A stretch of DNA of 45,418 nucleotides from Selenomonadaceae bacterium (GTDB lineage: Bacteria > Bacillota > Negativicutes > Selenomonadales > Selenomonadaceae), in NCBI GenBank assembly GCA_017527075.1, contig JAFXQM010000009.1, positions 1 through 45,418 on the forward strand, written 5' to 3'. The notes beneath the pieces are model-generated. The model searched no databases and was not told the DNA's origin. It worked only from the letters and a program-made list of their open reading frames with translations. Below, piece after piece: positions 27,035 to 33,802 of the stretch; the stretch's first letter is position 1, and the number at the start of each line of letters is the position of its first letter. Position numbers and translations under genes: made by a program.

Positions 27035-27068
27035 TTTTGTTGCCGTGCGCGGCAATTTTTTTTACAAT
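27035..27068 (+). promoter_or_regulatory. Promoter overlapping a terminator-like hairpin
   Basis: TTGCCG (27040-27045), 17-base spacer and TACAAT (27063-27068) make a good promoter for the restriction-modification gene. The same bases form TTGCCG-TGCG-CGGCAA followed by nine T, an intrinsic terminator for the upstream pair. Confidence 0.6.
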
Positions 27069-27087
27069 GCCGGCGAGGTGAGCGCAA

Positions 27088-29487
27088 ATGGGAAAGAAAA
27101 ATTTACATCTTTACGAAACAATCTCGTCCGCGGCGAACGAGGAGGAGCTCAAGCATCTCTTCGTAAATTTTTTCGGCTTGCCCTTCTCCACGAAAAATCG
27201 CGTCGACCTTTACACCGAGCAAATCCTTTTCGAGTTCAAGTTCAACGAAAATTTTCACCACCTGCCGACCCGCGCCAAAGTCATCGCGCAGGCTCTTTAT
27301 TACGTCCGACGACTCAAACTCGGCGACGACGACCGCGCGCCCTCCGAAAATATTTGCGTCGTCTCCAAAAATTTCGCCGCCTTCTTCCCGACCGAAACCT
27401 TTGCCGACTTCTGCGCCGAAGAAAATTACGACTGGGACTTGAAACCCTCCGCGCCCTGCAAAAAACTTGTCGCCGACCTCACGAACTTCAACGCCGTCAT
27501 TCACGCTCACGTTTACGAACTCGCCGACTTTCACGAGCAGCTTGCCTTTGAAACGCTCATCAACAACACCGTCAAGAAACAACGTTATCGCTCCACCGTC
27601 AAGCGGCAAATCACCGTTCAAAATTTTTTTCAGGTCTTCCGGCACTGGAAAAAATTTTTCGGCGACGCGGTTGCGAACGGCCACAAGCCCTCCGAATATT
27701 TTCTCTTGGACATCGAGCAGGGCAAGACTTCTCTCGTCGACGACAACAGCGTCATCTTCCGCATGAGCGACGGCGAAATCCGCGAGAAGCTCCTCAATCC
27801 CGACGAGTACAAATATTTTTGGAATCATTACGCGAAAATTTCTGACGCGCGCGAAATCATTTCCATCCGCCAGAAGATGGACAGAATCACCGAAATTTCT
27901 CTGCGCCGATTCACGGGAGAATTTTACACGCCAATTTCTTTTGCCGCGAAGGCTTTCGATTATCTCACGCGCGCCGTCGGTCGCTGGTGGACGCAAGAAA
28001 ATTTTCGCCTCTGGGACATGGCGGCGGGCACCGGCAATTTGGAATTCGCCGTGCCGCCCGAAGCTCTCAAGTTCTGTTACATCTCCACGCTGATTAAGGA
28101 CGAGGCGGACTACTGCCAAAATACTTTCCCCGCGGCCACAGCCTTCCAATTCGACTACCTCAACGACCCCGCCGACAAGCTGCCGCAAAAACTCCGCGAC
28201 GACCTCGCCGACCCGAACATCCGCTGGATTATTTTTATCAATCCCCCTTACGCCACCGCGAACAATAAAAAAATCACCAACCCTGACGTAAACAAATCGG
28301 GCGTGGCTGATACCGCGATTCGCAAACTCATGACGGAAGAAAATCTCGGCGAAGTCAGCCGCGAATTATTTTCTCAATTCATTTACCGAATCAGCAAAGA
28401 TTTTTCTCAGCGACAAGTCTGGCTCGGAATTTTTTCAAAGCTGAAATACCTCAACTCGACGAACGACCAAAGACTTCGCGATAAATTTTTCAAGTTCAAA
28501 TTTGAGCGCGGCTTCGTCCTCAACTCAAAAAGTTTTGAAGGCTGCAAGGCGCAGTTCCCCGTCGGATTTTTAGTTTGGAATTTGGGCGAGCAACTTGCGT
28601 TGGAGTCTCAAAAAATTTCTCTCGACGTTTACGATTCGGTTGCTGAAAAAGTTGGCAAGAAAATTATTCGACCTGCGCGGCGTGAAGAATTTTTAAGCAA
28701 ATGGATTGAGCGTCCGCCTTGTCGAAAAAAATTTCCGCCGCTGTCGGGAGCATTGAACGTCGCCGCTCGTAACAAAGACCGCCGCGACAGAATTGCGGAA
28801 AATTTTTTGGCGTCGCTGACGGTCAAGGGAAATGAATTTTCAAATCAAACTTACACGGCATTTTTATCGGCACCGTATGTGAGCGCGGGCGCGTTGTCCG
28901 TGACGGCGGAAAATTTTGAGCAGGCGATGGTGGTGCACATGGTGCGGCGTCTGCCCAAGGCGACGTGGCTCAACGACCGCGACCAGTTCATGCAGCCGAC
29001 AAAAATTTTGCCGCGGGAGTTCGTGACGGACGCGGTGGTGTGGAGCTTGTTCGCGCCGTCGAATCAAACGGCGAGCCTGCGGGACGTGGAGTACGAGGGC
29101 GAGGTCTATCAAATCAAAAATAATTTTTTCCCGTTCGCGCTTTCGGAGCTTCAGGCGTGGGAGTGTTCGGAGCCGCAGATAAGGTGGCAGATTGCGCGGG
29201 CGACGGAAGAGAGATTCGCGGCGGCGTGGCTGAAAAAAAATCGGGCGGATTTGTCGGCGGAGGCGGCGGCTGTGCTCAACGCGGCGCGAAAAATTTACAA
29301 ACGGTTTTACGCGGAGCTGCTGACGCTGGACAGGCGCAAGTGGAAGATTGAGGATTGGGACGCGGGCTGGTATCAGGTGCGCATGGCGTTGGGCGCGAAG
29401 ATTGACTTGTCCGCGCTGAGCGAAAAACTTTTGCCGCAGATATATGAGCTGGGATTTTTGCGCGACGAGCTGATTGAATTCACTTGA
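27088..29487 (+). CDS. Single-chain restriction-modification enzyme (type IIG-like)
   Basis: 799 residues. An N-terminal nuclease-like patch has Asp40 and Glu49-x-Lys51 (RVDLYTEQILFEFKFN). A gamma-type N6-adenine methylase follows with motif I DMAAGTGN (about 310-317) and motif IV NPPY (385-388, INPPYAT). The C-terminal ~250 residues would hold target recognition. One gene doing cutting and methylation, with no separate subunit, fits type IIG; the target sequence is unknown. ATG behind GAGGTG. Part of the accessory island between pfp and ftsL. Confidence 0.82.
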   Translation: MGKKNLHLYETISSAANEEELKHLFVNFFGLPFSTKNRVDLYTEQILFEFKFNENFHHLPTRAKVIAQALYYVRRLKLGDDDRAPSENICVVSKNFAAFFPTETFADFCAEENYDWDLKPSAPCKKLVADLTNFNAVIHAHVYELADFHEQLAFETLINNTVKKQRYRSTVKRQITVQNFFQVFRHWKKFFGDAVANGHKPSEYFLLDIEQGKTSLVDDNSVIFRMSDGEIREKLLNPDEYKYFWNHYAKISDAREIISIRQKMDRITEISLRRFTGEFYTPISFAAKAFDYLTRAVGRWWTQENFRLWDMAAGTGNLEFAVPPEALKFCYISTLIKDEADYCQNTFPAATAFQFDYLNDPADKLPQKLRDDLADPNIRWIIFINPPYATANNKKITNPDVNKSGVADTAIRKLMTEENLGEVSRELFSQFIYRISKDFSQRQVWLGIFSKLKYLNSTNDQRLRDKFFKFKFERGFVLNSKSFEGCKAQFPVGFLVWNLGEQLALESQKISLDVYDSVAEKVGKKIIRPARREEFLSKWIERPPCRKKFPPLSGALNVAARNKDRRDRIAENFLASLTVKGNEFSNQTYTAFLSAPYVSAGALSVTAENFEQAMVVHMVRRLPKATWLNDRDQFMQPTKILPREFVTDAVVWSLFAPSNQTASLRDVEYEGEVYQIKNNFFPFALSELQAWECSEPQIRWQIARATEERFAAAWLKKNRADLSAEAAAVLNAARKIYKRFYAELLTLDRRKWKIEDWDAGWYQVRMALGAKIDLSALSEKLLPQIYELGFLRDELIEFT

Positions 29488-29512
29488 AAAAATTTTCGGC
29501 GTGATTTATAAT
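29484..29512 (+). promoter_or_regulatory. Plus-strand promoter facing the small hydrophobic gene
   Basis: TTGAAA (29484-29489), 17-base spacer, perfect TATAAT (29507-29512). Transcription from about 29519 runs antisense into the 3' end of the 31-codon gene at 29672-29767. A near-copy of the same promoter lies at 29870-29898. Confidence 0.75.
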
Positions 29513-29518
29513 GCGCAA

Positions 29519-29670
29519 GTAACCACAGATACAAATCCATAACATCATCAAGCGTGCCGCCTCCGGTCGTCCAGCCAACGATTGGGGGTTTCGCGTTTTA
29601 AGAACAGAAAACCCCGCTGCTTGTCGCGAACGGGGTTGCCTCGTGGAGGAAGGCTCTGTAGAGTGCCCGA
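29519..29670 (+). ncRNA. Candidate antisense RNA (antitoxin-like)
   Basis: Predicted from the promoter at 29484-29512. The transcript would be complementary to the terminator and 3' untranslated part of the small hydrophobic gene's mRNA, as in convergent type I toxin-antitoxin pairs. The 3' end is a guess: a stem AACCCCG/CGGGGTT exists at 29610-29637 but lacks a plus-strand T-run. Confidence 0.35.
29598..29637 (-). terminator. Rho-independent terminator of the small hydrophobic gene
   Basis: On the minus strand AACCCCG and CGGGGTT pair across 14 bases, followed by TTCTGTTCTT. It lies 35 bases after the stop codon. Confidence 0.75.
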
Positions 29671-29671
29671 A

Positions 29672-29767
29672 TCACCGACGCTTGAAGAAGAAGTCGAGCA
29701 CGCGGTAGATGCCATAGCCAATGACGGAGCCACCTATTTTTTCAAGTAACCACATAACAAAATCCAC
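29672..29767 (-). CDS. 31-residue hydrophobic peptide, candidate type I toxin
   Basis: Reads (GTG start) VDFVMWLLEKIGGSVIGYG then IYRVLDFFFKRR: one hydrophobic segment and a basic tail, as in Fst/TxpA/Bsr-like toxic membrane peptides, although I recognise no specific family. GGAGG lies eight bases upstream and is partly within a hairpin (CCCTTTCCG/CGGAAGGG). It has its own promoter (29822-29850) and terminator (29598-29637), and a convergent antisense promoter, so it is a well-supported gene despite its size. Confidence 0.72.
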   Translation of the reverse strand: MDFVMWLLEKIGGSVIGYGIYRVLDFFFKRR

Positions 29768-29821
29768 AACTCTCACCTCCCTTCCGTCAGCCGGAAAGGG
29801 ATTCACGGCGGTGATGTGGAG

Positions 29822-29850
29822 ATTTTACAACGGCGGAAAGATTTTTTCAA
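29822..29850 (-). promoter_or_regulatory. Promoter of the small hydrophobic gene
   Basis: Minus strand: TTGAAA (29850-29845), 17-base spacer, TAAAAT (29827-29822). The start near 29815 gives a ~48-base leader containing the hairpin that touches the ribosome binding site. Confidence 0.7.
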
Positions 29851-29869
29851 CGAAGAGAAATTTTGCGGC

Positions 29870-29898
29870 TTGAAAAATTTTTCGGCGTGATTTGTAAT
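29870..29898 (+). promoter_or_regulatory. Second copy of the plus-strand promoter
   Basis: TTGAAA (29870-29875), 17-base spacer, TGTAAT (29893-29898). The spacer is almost identical to that at 29484-29512, so the promoter region is duplicated on both sides of the small gene. Confidence 0.65.
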
Positions 29899-29904
29899 GA
29901 ACGC

Positions 29905-30155
29905 AACGACCAAGATATTTTATGCAGTACCATCGATTTCACAACACAAACAAGTCCTCCGTCAATCCAAGTGCAACAAATCTTGAGCCTTTGCCAAATC
30001 GCGAAGTTGCTCGGCAATAACGCCCGACCGTGGCAGAGAGCAACAATAAGATAATCAAAGACCGCGAAAATGTTTGGGTTATAGAACTTGACTTGACTAT
30101 TCACGCGTCCAAAGAAAAAACTCCCTCGTGCCGTTCGGCGTGAAGGAGTTTTTTT
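29905..30155 (+). ncRNA. Candidate structured non-coding RNA
   Basis: A ~250-base transcript is predicted from the promoter at 29870-29898 to the terminator at 30115-30155. No open frame in it has a ribosome binding site. GTTGCTC (30006-30012) pairs perfectly with GAGCAAC (30038-30044), enclosing GCC/GGC pairs. It belongs to no RNA family I can name. The 392 bases from 29768 to 30160 otherwise hold only promoters and the terminator. Confidence 0.35.
30115..30155. terminator. Bidirectional terminator after ftsL
   Basis: AAAAAACTCC(C)TCGTGCC and GGCGTGAAGGAGTTTTTTT pair, with A- and T-runs on both sides, serving ftsL (minus) and the candidate RNA (plus). It is copied at 32001-32044. Confidence 0.85.
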
Positions 30156-30257
30156 GATTGTCATCTGTCGTGTGAGAAATACATTTTGCGCGGGACAATC
30201 ATTCCAAGTTCGTCCTCGGCGATTTGCTTTATCCGCTGCGGCGACTTGAGTTGCGCG
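30115..30257. repeat. Inverted repeat arm A (ftsL 3' end plus terminator)
   Basis: 143 bases comprising the last 31 codons of ftsL and its terminator. The reverse-complement copy is at 31899-32042. Only four coding differences exist, all synonymous (AAG/AAA twice, GAA/GAG, GTC/GTT), plus one base and one single-base indel in the terminator. Confidence 0.92.
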
Positions 30258-30520
30258 ATTTCCACGCGGAGTCGTTCGTTTTCCAGTTCCAGTTGCTGAG
30301 CTTGAGTTTGCGTCGCGACCAGAGCATATCCGCGGCTCGCGCTGATTCCGCTGCGTATCACCACTGCCATTGCCAAGACCGCGAAGACGATGAACGCCAC
30401 GCGGCACCGCGAACGCAAAAGGTGATTTAGGCGCGGGCGGCCTTTTATCAAAGTCAATTCCGCCTCGTTCGCACGTGTCTCGCGTTGAGCTGCCGATTTT
30501 GATTTATGTTTTGTATCCAC
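30161..30520 (-). CDS. ftsL: FtsL-like septum formation initiator protein
   Basis: 119 residues: basic cytoplasmic N-terminus, one transmembrane helix (about residues 41-58, VAFIVFAVLAMAVVI), then a coiled coil (QAQQLELENERLRVEIAQLK) and a short conserved tail, the FtsL/DivIC layout. It scaffolds divisome assembly. GTG at 30520 is chosen because AAAGGAGG lies six bases upstream; it overlaps the rsmH stop by 17 bases, the usual dcw-cluster arrangement. The expected next genes (ftsI, murE) are missing; the island takes their place. Its 3' end is duplicated at 31899. Confidence 0.85.
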   Translation of the reverse strand: MDTKHKSKSAAQRETRANEAELTLIKGRPRLNHLLRSRCRVAFIVFAVLAMAVVIRSGISASRGYALVATQTQAQQLELENERLRVEIAQLKSPQRIKQIAEDELGMIVPRKMYFSHDR

Positions 30521-31496
30521 GGTATTCCTCCTTTGATTTGCGTTGAAGAAATTTATCTGACTCGCGCGCGCCGATTTTTTCGGCGACACGCAACTTTGCT
30601 GACTTTGCGCGGCTGTTGGAAAAAATTTCGTCGGGCGTCGGAGTTTTTGCTTTGCCGAGGATTTTTATTTCGGGGCGGTGATTGCAGACGCACACGGGGA
30701 AATTTTTTGGACAGACACAACCTTGCGCGAGCGACTTGAAAGTTTCCTTGACGATTCTGTCTTCGAGCGAGTGGAAGGTTATGACGGCGATTCGTCCTCC
30801 CGGCTTCAGGCGGGCGACGGCATTTTTTATTGCCGCCGACAAAATTTCGAGTTCGCCGTTGACTTCAATCCTTATCGCCTGGAAAATTCTTTTGGCGGGG
30901 TGACCGCCGTTTTTTGTTCGCGGAACGGTTTGCTCAATCAACTTGACGAGTTCGCCGGTCGTCTCCAGCGGAGAAATTTTTCTCGCGCGGCAGATGGCGG
31001 CGGCGATTCGTCGGGAAAATTTTTCCTCGCCGTATTCGCGAAAAATTTTTATCAAGTCGTCTTCGTCGCGGCGATTAATCACATCGCGTGCGGTCAAAGG
31101 TCGTCGTCTGTCCATGCGCATATCCAGCGGGGCGTCGTGCATGTAAGAGAAGCCGCGCGCCGCCGTGTCAATTTGGTGGGAGGAAATGCCGAGGTCGAAG
31201 AGTGCGCCGTCGATTTTTTCCACGCCGAGTTCGTCGAGGACTTTATCGAGTGCGCTGAAGTTTTCGCGGACGATTTTTACTTCGCAACTCAAGCCCGAAA
31301 GATTTTCCGTCGCGGCCGAGATTGCGTCGTCGTCTTGGTCGAGCCCGATAATCAATCCGCGTTCGTCGAGTCGAGTGCCGAGGGCTCTTGCGTGCCCGCC
31401 GCCTCCCAAGGTGCAGTCAAGATAAATTCCGTTTGGTTTCAAGTCGAGCGAGTCGAGAACTTCGTCAAGCATAACGCTTTTGTGCTCAAAGTTCAA
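30504..31496 (-). CDS. rsmH: 16S rRNA m4C1402 methyltransferase RsmH
   Basis: 330 residues. NFEHKSVMLDEVLDSL, the SAM motif DCTLGGGGHARAL, FDLGISSHQID, FSYMHDAPLDMRMD and FHSLEDRIVKETF are diagnostic for RsmH (MraW). It methylates N4 of C1402 in the decoding centre. TTG at 31496 is preferred on homology to other RsmH N-termini; an in-frame TTG at 31514 has no better ribosome binding site. mraZ, often upstream, is absent. Confidence 0.93.
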   Translation of the reverse strand: MNFEHKSVMLDEVLDSLDLKPNGIYLDCTLGGGGHARALGTRLDERGLIIGLDQDDDAISAATENLSGLSCEVKIVRENFSALDKVLDELGVEKIDGALFDLGISSHQIDTAARGFSYMHDAPLDMRMDRRRPLTARDVINRRDEDDLIKIFREYGEEKFSRRIAAAICRARKISPLETTGELVKLIEQTVPRTKNGGHPAKRIFQAIRIEVNGELEILSAAIKNAVARLKPGGRIAVITFHSLEDRIVKETFKSLAQGCVCPKNFPVCVCNHRPEIKILGKAKTPTPDEIFSNSRAKSAKLRVAEKIGARESDKFLQRKSKEEYRGYKT

Positions 31497-31592
31497 CGTC
31501 CCACCCGCTCCCAAGATTTGTTTTGAATTTACTTCGCCCTGCAGAAAAAATTTCCTTTAGGCTTGGCGAAAAAATTTTTCAGTCGAAATTCA

Positions 31593-31620
31593 TTGACGCC
31601 GAAATTTTAGATGATATAAT
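31593..31620 (+). promoter_or_regulatory. Promoter of the DUF1858 gene
   Basis: TTGACG (31593-31598), 16-base spacer, perfect TATAAT (31615-31620), about 29 bases before the ATG. Confidence 0.8.
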
Positions 31621-31648
31621 TTGCCGCAACTCAAAGGAGGAATTCAAA

Positions 31649-31888
31649 ATGAAAATTACCAAAGACATGAACATAATCGAAGTCGTGCAGCGTTACCCCG
31701 ACACCATGATGGTTTTCATGTACGCGGGCATGGGTTGCGTCGGCTGCCACGCGGCGCAGTTCGAGAGTATCGAAGAGGGCGCGCTCGGTCATGGCATTGA
31801 CGTCGACAAATTGATTGAAGCTTTAAATGAAATTGTCGACGCCTCCGACGAGGCTGAAGCGGAACTGGCGGGTGTCGCGGCGAAATAA
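31649..31888 (+). CDS. DUF1858 CxxC protein
   Basis: 79 residues with ITKDMNIIEVVQRYPDTMMVFM and the redox-type pair Cys30-x-x-Cys33 (GMGCVGCHAAQFE), matching the DUF1858 / hybrid-cluster-protein-associated disulfide family found in anaerobes. A redox or iron-sulfur helper role is inferred. ATG at 31649 follows AAAGGAGG. It is divergent from rsmH. Ten bases after its stop begins the inverted copy of the ftsL 3' end. Confidence 0.85.
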   Translation: MKITKDMNIIEVVQRYPDTMMVFMYAGMGCVGCHAAQFESIEEGALGHGIDVDKLIEALNEIVDASDEAEAELAGVAAK

Positions 31889-31898
31889 GTTGTCGTTG

Positions 31899-32042
31899 CG
31901 CGCAACTCAAATCGCCGCAGCGGATAAAACAAATCGCCGAGGACGAGCTTGGAATGATTGTTCCGCGCAAAATGTATTTCTCACACGACAGATGACAATC
32001 AAAAAAAACTCCTTCACGCCGAATGGCACGAGGGAGTTTTTT
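31899..32042. repeat. Inverted repeat arm B
   Basis: Reverse-orientation copy of arm A (30115-30257), carrying an intact reading frame for the final 31 codons of FtsL and the terminator. See arm A for the differences. Confidence 0.92.
31900..31995 (+). pseudogene. Duplicated 3' end of ftsL (no start)
   Basis: Reads AQLKSPQRIKQIAEDELGMI followed by VPRKMYFSHDR and stop, identical in protein to the end of ftsL. It has no start or ribosome binding site of its own. It could become the real gene end if the segment 30258-31898 inverts. Confidence 0.85.
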
Positions 32043-32044
32043 TT
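32001..32044. terminator. Copy of the bidirectional ftsL terminator
   Basis: Same stem as at 30115-30155 with one loop base changed and eight T after it. It terminates the DUF1858 transcript and possibly the deaminase-like gene from the right. Confidence 0.8.
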
Positions 32045-32092
32045 AATTAGGAATGAGGAATGAGGAATGAGGAATTTAATTCCTAATTGCTT
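32044..32092. repeat. Heptamer tandem repeat (AGGAATG / CCTAATT)
   Basis: Four units of the TTAGGAA/TGAGGAA type followed by their complement ATTCCTAATT, abutting the stop of the deaminase-like gene. Confidence 0.8.
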
Positions 32093-32481
32093 TACTTGCG
32101 GCGCGCTTTGTAAGGCGTGAACTCCTCAAGCTTCATGACTTTGGTGTTGCCCTTCATGTCCGCCAAAATAATTTCCTGAACGTTGAATTCGAGCAGGAAC
32201 TTGTGGCTGTTCTCGTCGGGCATGTAAGTGCCGTCGATGTCGGCGACGACCGAGATGGCGTCGAACTCGCGCTTGCCCTCCGAAATCGCCTTGGCCATGA
32301 CGACAACCTCTGCGGGCAATTTGTATTCGGGCACGACGCTGTCAATCGCGCAGCCGCTGTAAAGTGTGCCGTCCGCCGCCAGCAGGCACGCGCCCGTCGC
32401 CAAGGAGCCGTGCTCGACGTAAGCATTGCGCATGGCGTCAATCGCCGTCCGTACAATCGTATCGATAATGTCGTAGTTCAT
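32092..32481 (-). CDS. Cytidine-deaminase-like protein lacking the zinc ligands
   Basis: 129 residues aligned by eye with homotetrameric cytidine deaminase: GSLATGACLLAADGTLYSGCAID matches the FKVGAAL...GCNIEN region, and AEVVVMAKAISEGKREF matches AERTAIFKAISEG. The zinc cysteine before AE is Pro (KLPAE), and the PCGxCRQ motif is replaced by PDENSHK, so all three zinc cysteines are gone while the fold seems intact. It is likely a pseudoenzyme, perhaps regulatory. ATG at 32481 follows GGGGAGG; a TTG one codon earlier is less well spaced. Confidence 0.75.
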   Translation of the reverse strand: MNYDIIDTIVRTAIDAMRNAYVEHGSLATGACLLAADGTLYSGCAIDSVVPEYKLPAEVVVMAKAISEGKREFDAISVVADIDGTYMPDENSHKFLLEFNVQEIILADMKGNTKVMKLEEFTPYKARRK

Positions 32482-32496
32482 CAAAAGACCTCCCCT

Positions 32497-32531
32497 TTTA
32501 GCTGTTAGCGATTAGCTGTTAGCTGTTAGAA
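32497..32531. repeat. Heptamer tandem repeat (TTAGCTG)
   Basis: About five units of TTAGCTG or TTAGCGA upstream of the deaminase-like gene. Confidence 0.8.
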
Positions 32532-32557
32532 AATTTTTTACTCAAAGCTTAAAGCTC

Positions 32558-33223
32558 TCAACTCACGTCGACGCTGAGCACGCCGTCAATCCTCTTTACC
32601 GCGTCCAAGACGATGACATTTTTCAGCGCGCGGTGATTGTAAACTTCCATCTCGATAACCAGCGTGTCGGTGGTGTCGTCGTTCTCTTTGACTTTCACGT
32701 CGCGAATCTTCAATTGCAAATCGTCAATGCACGAGCTTATGTGCATGAGCTGCCCCGGCTTGTCCTTCGTGTGAATGGTGATGAGCAAATTTTTTTCGTG
32801 CATGACCCACTCGTCGATTCGTGACAAAGTTCCGAGCGTCGCGAAGATTAAAGCCGTGGTGAACAGCGCGCCCGAATAATAACCCGCGCCGACCGCCAAG
32901 CCCACGCCCGACACGACCCACAGGCACGCCGCCGTCGTCAGGCCGGTGACGGTCAAGCCTTCCTTCATGATTGCGCCCGCACCCAGGAAACCGATGCCGC
33001 TGACGACTTGCGCCGCCAAACGCGCGGGGTCTGCGTTCGTGCGCCCTTCGACGTTGAAGTAAAGTGCCTCACTCAAAACCATAATCAGGCACGAGCCCAA
33101 GCAGACCAAGACGTTTGTCCGCAAGCCCGCCGACTTCCTGCGACTCTGCCGCTCATAACCGATTATCCCGCCCAGCACGCAAGCCAGCGTCAATCTCAAA
33201 AATAATTCCCACTCCGAAACCAA
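32558..33223 (-). CDS. MgtC/SapB-family membrane protein
   Basis: 221 residues. Four or five transmembrane segments with the MgtC signatures ACVLGGIIGYERQSRRKSAGLRTN and SGIGFLGAGAIMKEG, then a C-terminal ACT-like cytoplasmic domain (LITIHTKDKPGQLMHISSCID). MgtC proteins are linked to magnesium homeostasis and ATP control. TTG start behind GAGGGTGG. Its role here is not otherwise indicated. Confidence 0.92.
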   Translation of the reverse strand: MVSEWELFLRLTLACVLGGIIGYERQSRRKSAGLRTNVLVCLGSCLIMVLSEALYFNVEGRTNADPARLAAQVVSGIGFLGAGAIMKEGLTVTGLTTAACLWVVSGVGLAVGAGYYSGALFTTALIFATLGTLSRIDEWVMHEKNLLITIHTKDKPGQLMHISSCIDDLQLKIRDVKVKENDDTTDTLVIEMEVYNHRALKNVIVLDAVKRIDGVLSVDVS

Positions 33224-33238
33224 ATGCCCACCCTCTGT

Positions 33239-33268
33239 TCAATTAGGAATTAGGAATTAGGAATTTTT
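33239..33268. repeat. Heptamer tandem repeat (TTAGGAA)
   Basis: Three to four TTAGGAA units between the CYTH and MgtC genes. Confidence 0.8.
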
Positions 33269-33738
33269 TTCTTAATCCCCAATTTTTCTCTGTCGCTCAT
33301 TATCAAATTGGAATTGTAATAATTTTTGTCGTGTGAAACTTCTCGCGTGACCCATTCGGGCAAATCAATCGGCTCGTCGGGCGAAGTCAATTCAACCTCC
33401 GCCAAGATTAAGCCCGCGTGGCGTCCCGCAAAAAAATCAATCTCCCAGACGTGCCCGCCGTATTCAATCTTGCGCCGATATTTTTTCAAGACCCGCTGCC
33501 CGCACATTCTCAAAAGTTCCTTGGCGTCCTCCGTCGGTATTTCGTATTCAAACTCCCGCCGAGTGATTCCGCGCGTCGCAGATTTTATCGTCAAGAAAGC
33601 TTGCGTGTCCGTCAGCCGCACGCGAACCGTCGGGTGCCGCGACAAATATCCCTGCACGATTTTTTCCACGCTGAAATATTCCAGCCCGCGCAGTTTTTGT
33701 TTGTCGACCAAAAATTTTCGCTCAATCTCAAGTGCCAA
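33250..33738 (-). CDS. CYTH domain protein
   Basis: 162 residues with the N-terminal EIERKFLV motif and alternating charged strands (VRVRLTDTQAFLTIKS, REFEYEIP, VWEIDFFAG, AEVELTS) that form the triphosphate tunnel. CYTH proteins act on triphosphates (polyphosphate, ThTP or cAMP formation); this one resembles inorganic triphosphatases. TTG at 33738 is chosen from GAGGTG six bases upstream. The last codons run into a TTAGGAA heptamer repeat, so the C-terminal residues are probably repeat-derived. Confidence 0.88.
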   Translation of the reverse strand: MALEIERKFLVDKQKLRGLEYFSVEKIVQGYLSRHPTVRVRLTDTQAFLTIKSATRGITRREFEYEIPTEDAKELLRMCGQRVLKKYRRKIEYGGHVWEIDFFAGRHAGLILAEVELTSPDEPIDLPEWVTREVSHDKNYYNSNLIMSDREKLGIKKKIPNS

Positions 33739-33802
33739 GTTCAACACCTCAAGCAGTCTTTTCGATAAGCCGCCGCTTTTCCCTGCCGCGTCAAGATTTT
33801 TG

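Noticed and set aside
29930..30030. A 32-codon peptide inside the candidate RNA
   Set aside because: The ATG has no Shine-Dalgarno and the peptide has no hydrophobic or conserved character.
29847..30407. A 186-codon minus-strand frame antisense to the candidate RNA and ftsL
   Set aside because: It passes through the bidirectional terminator and out of frame with ftsL; no ribosome binding site or family match.
31827..32063. A 78-codon plus-strand frame overlapping the DUF1858 3' end
   Set aside because: It is an out-of-frame reading of DUF1858 and of the duplicated ftsL end.
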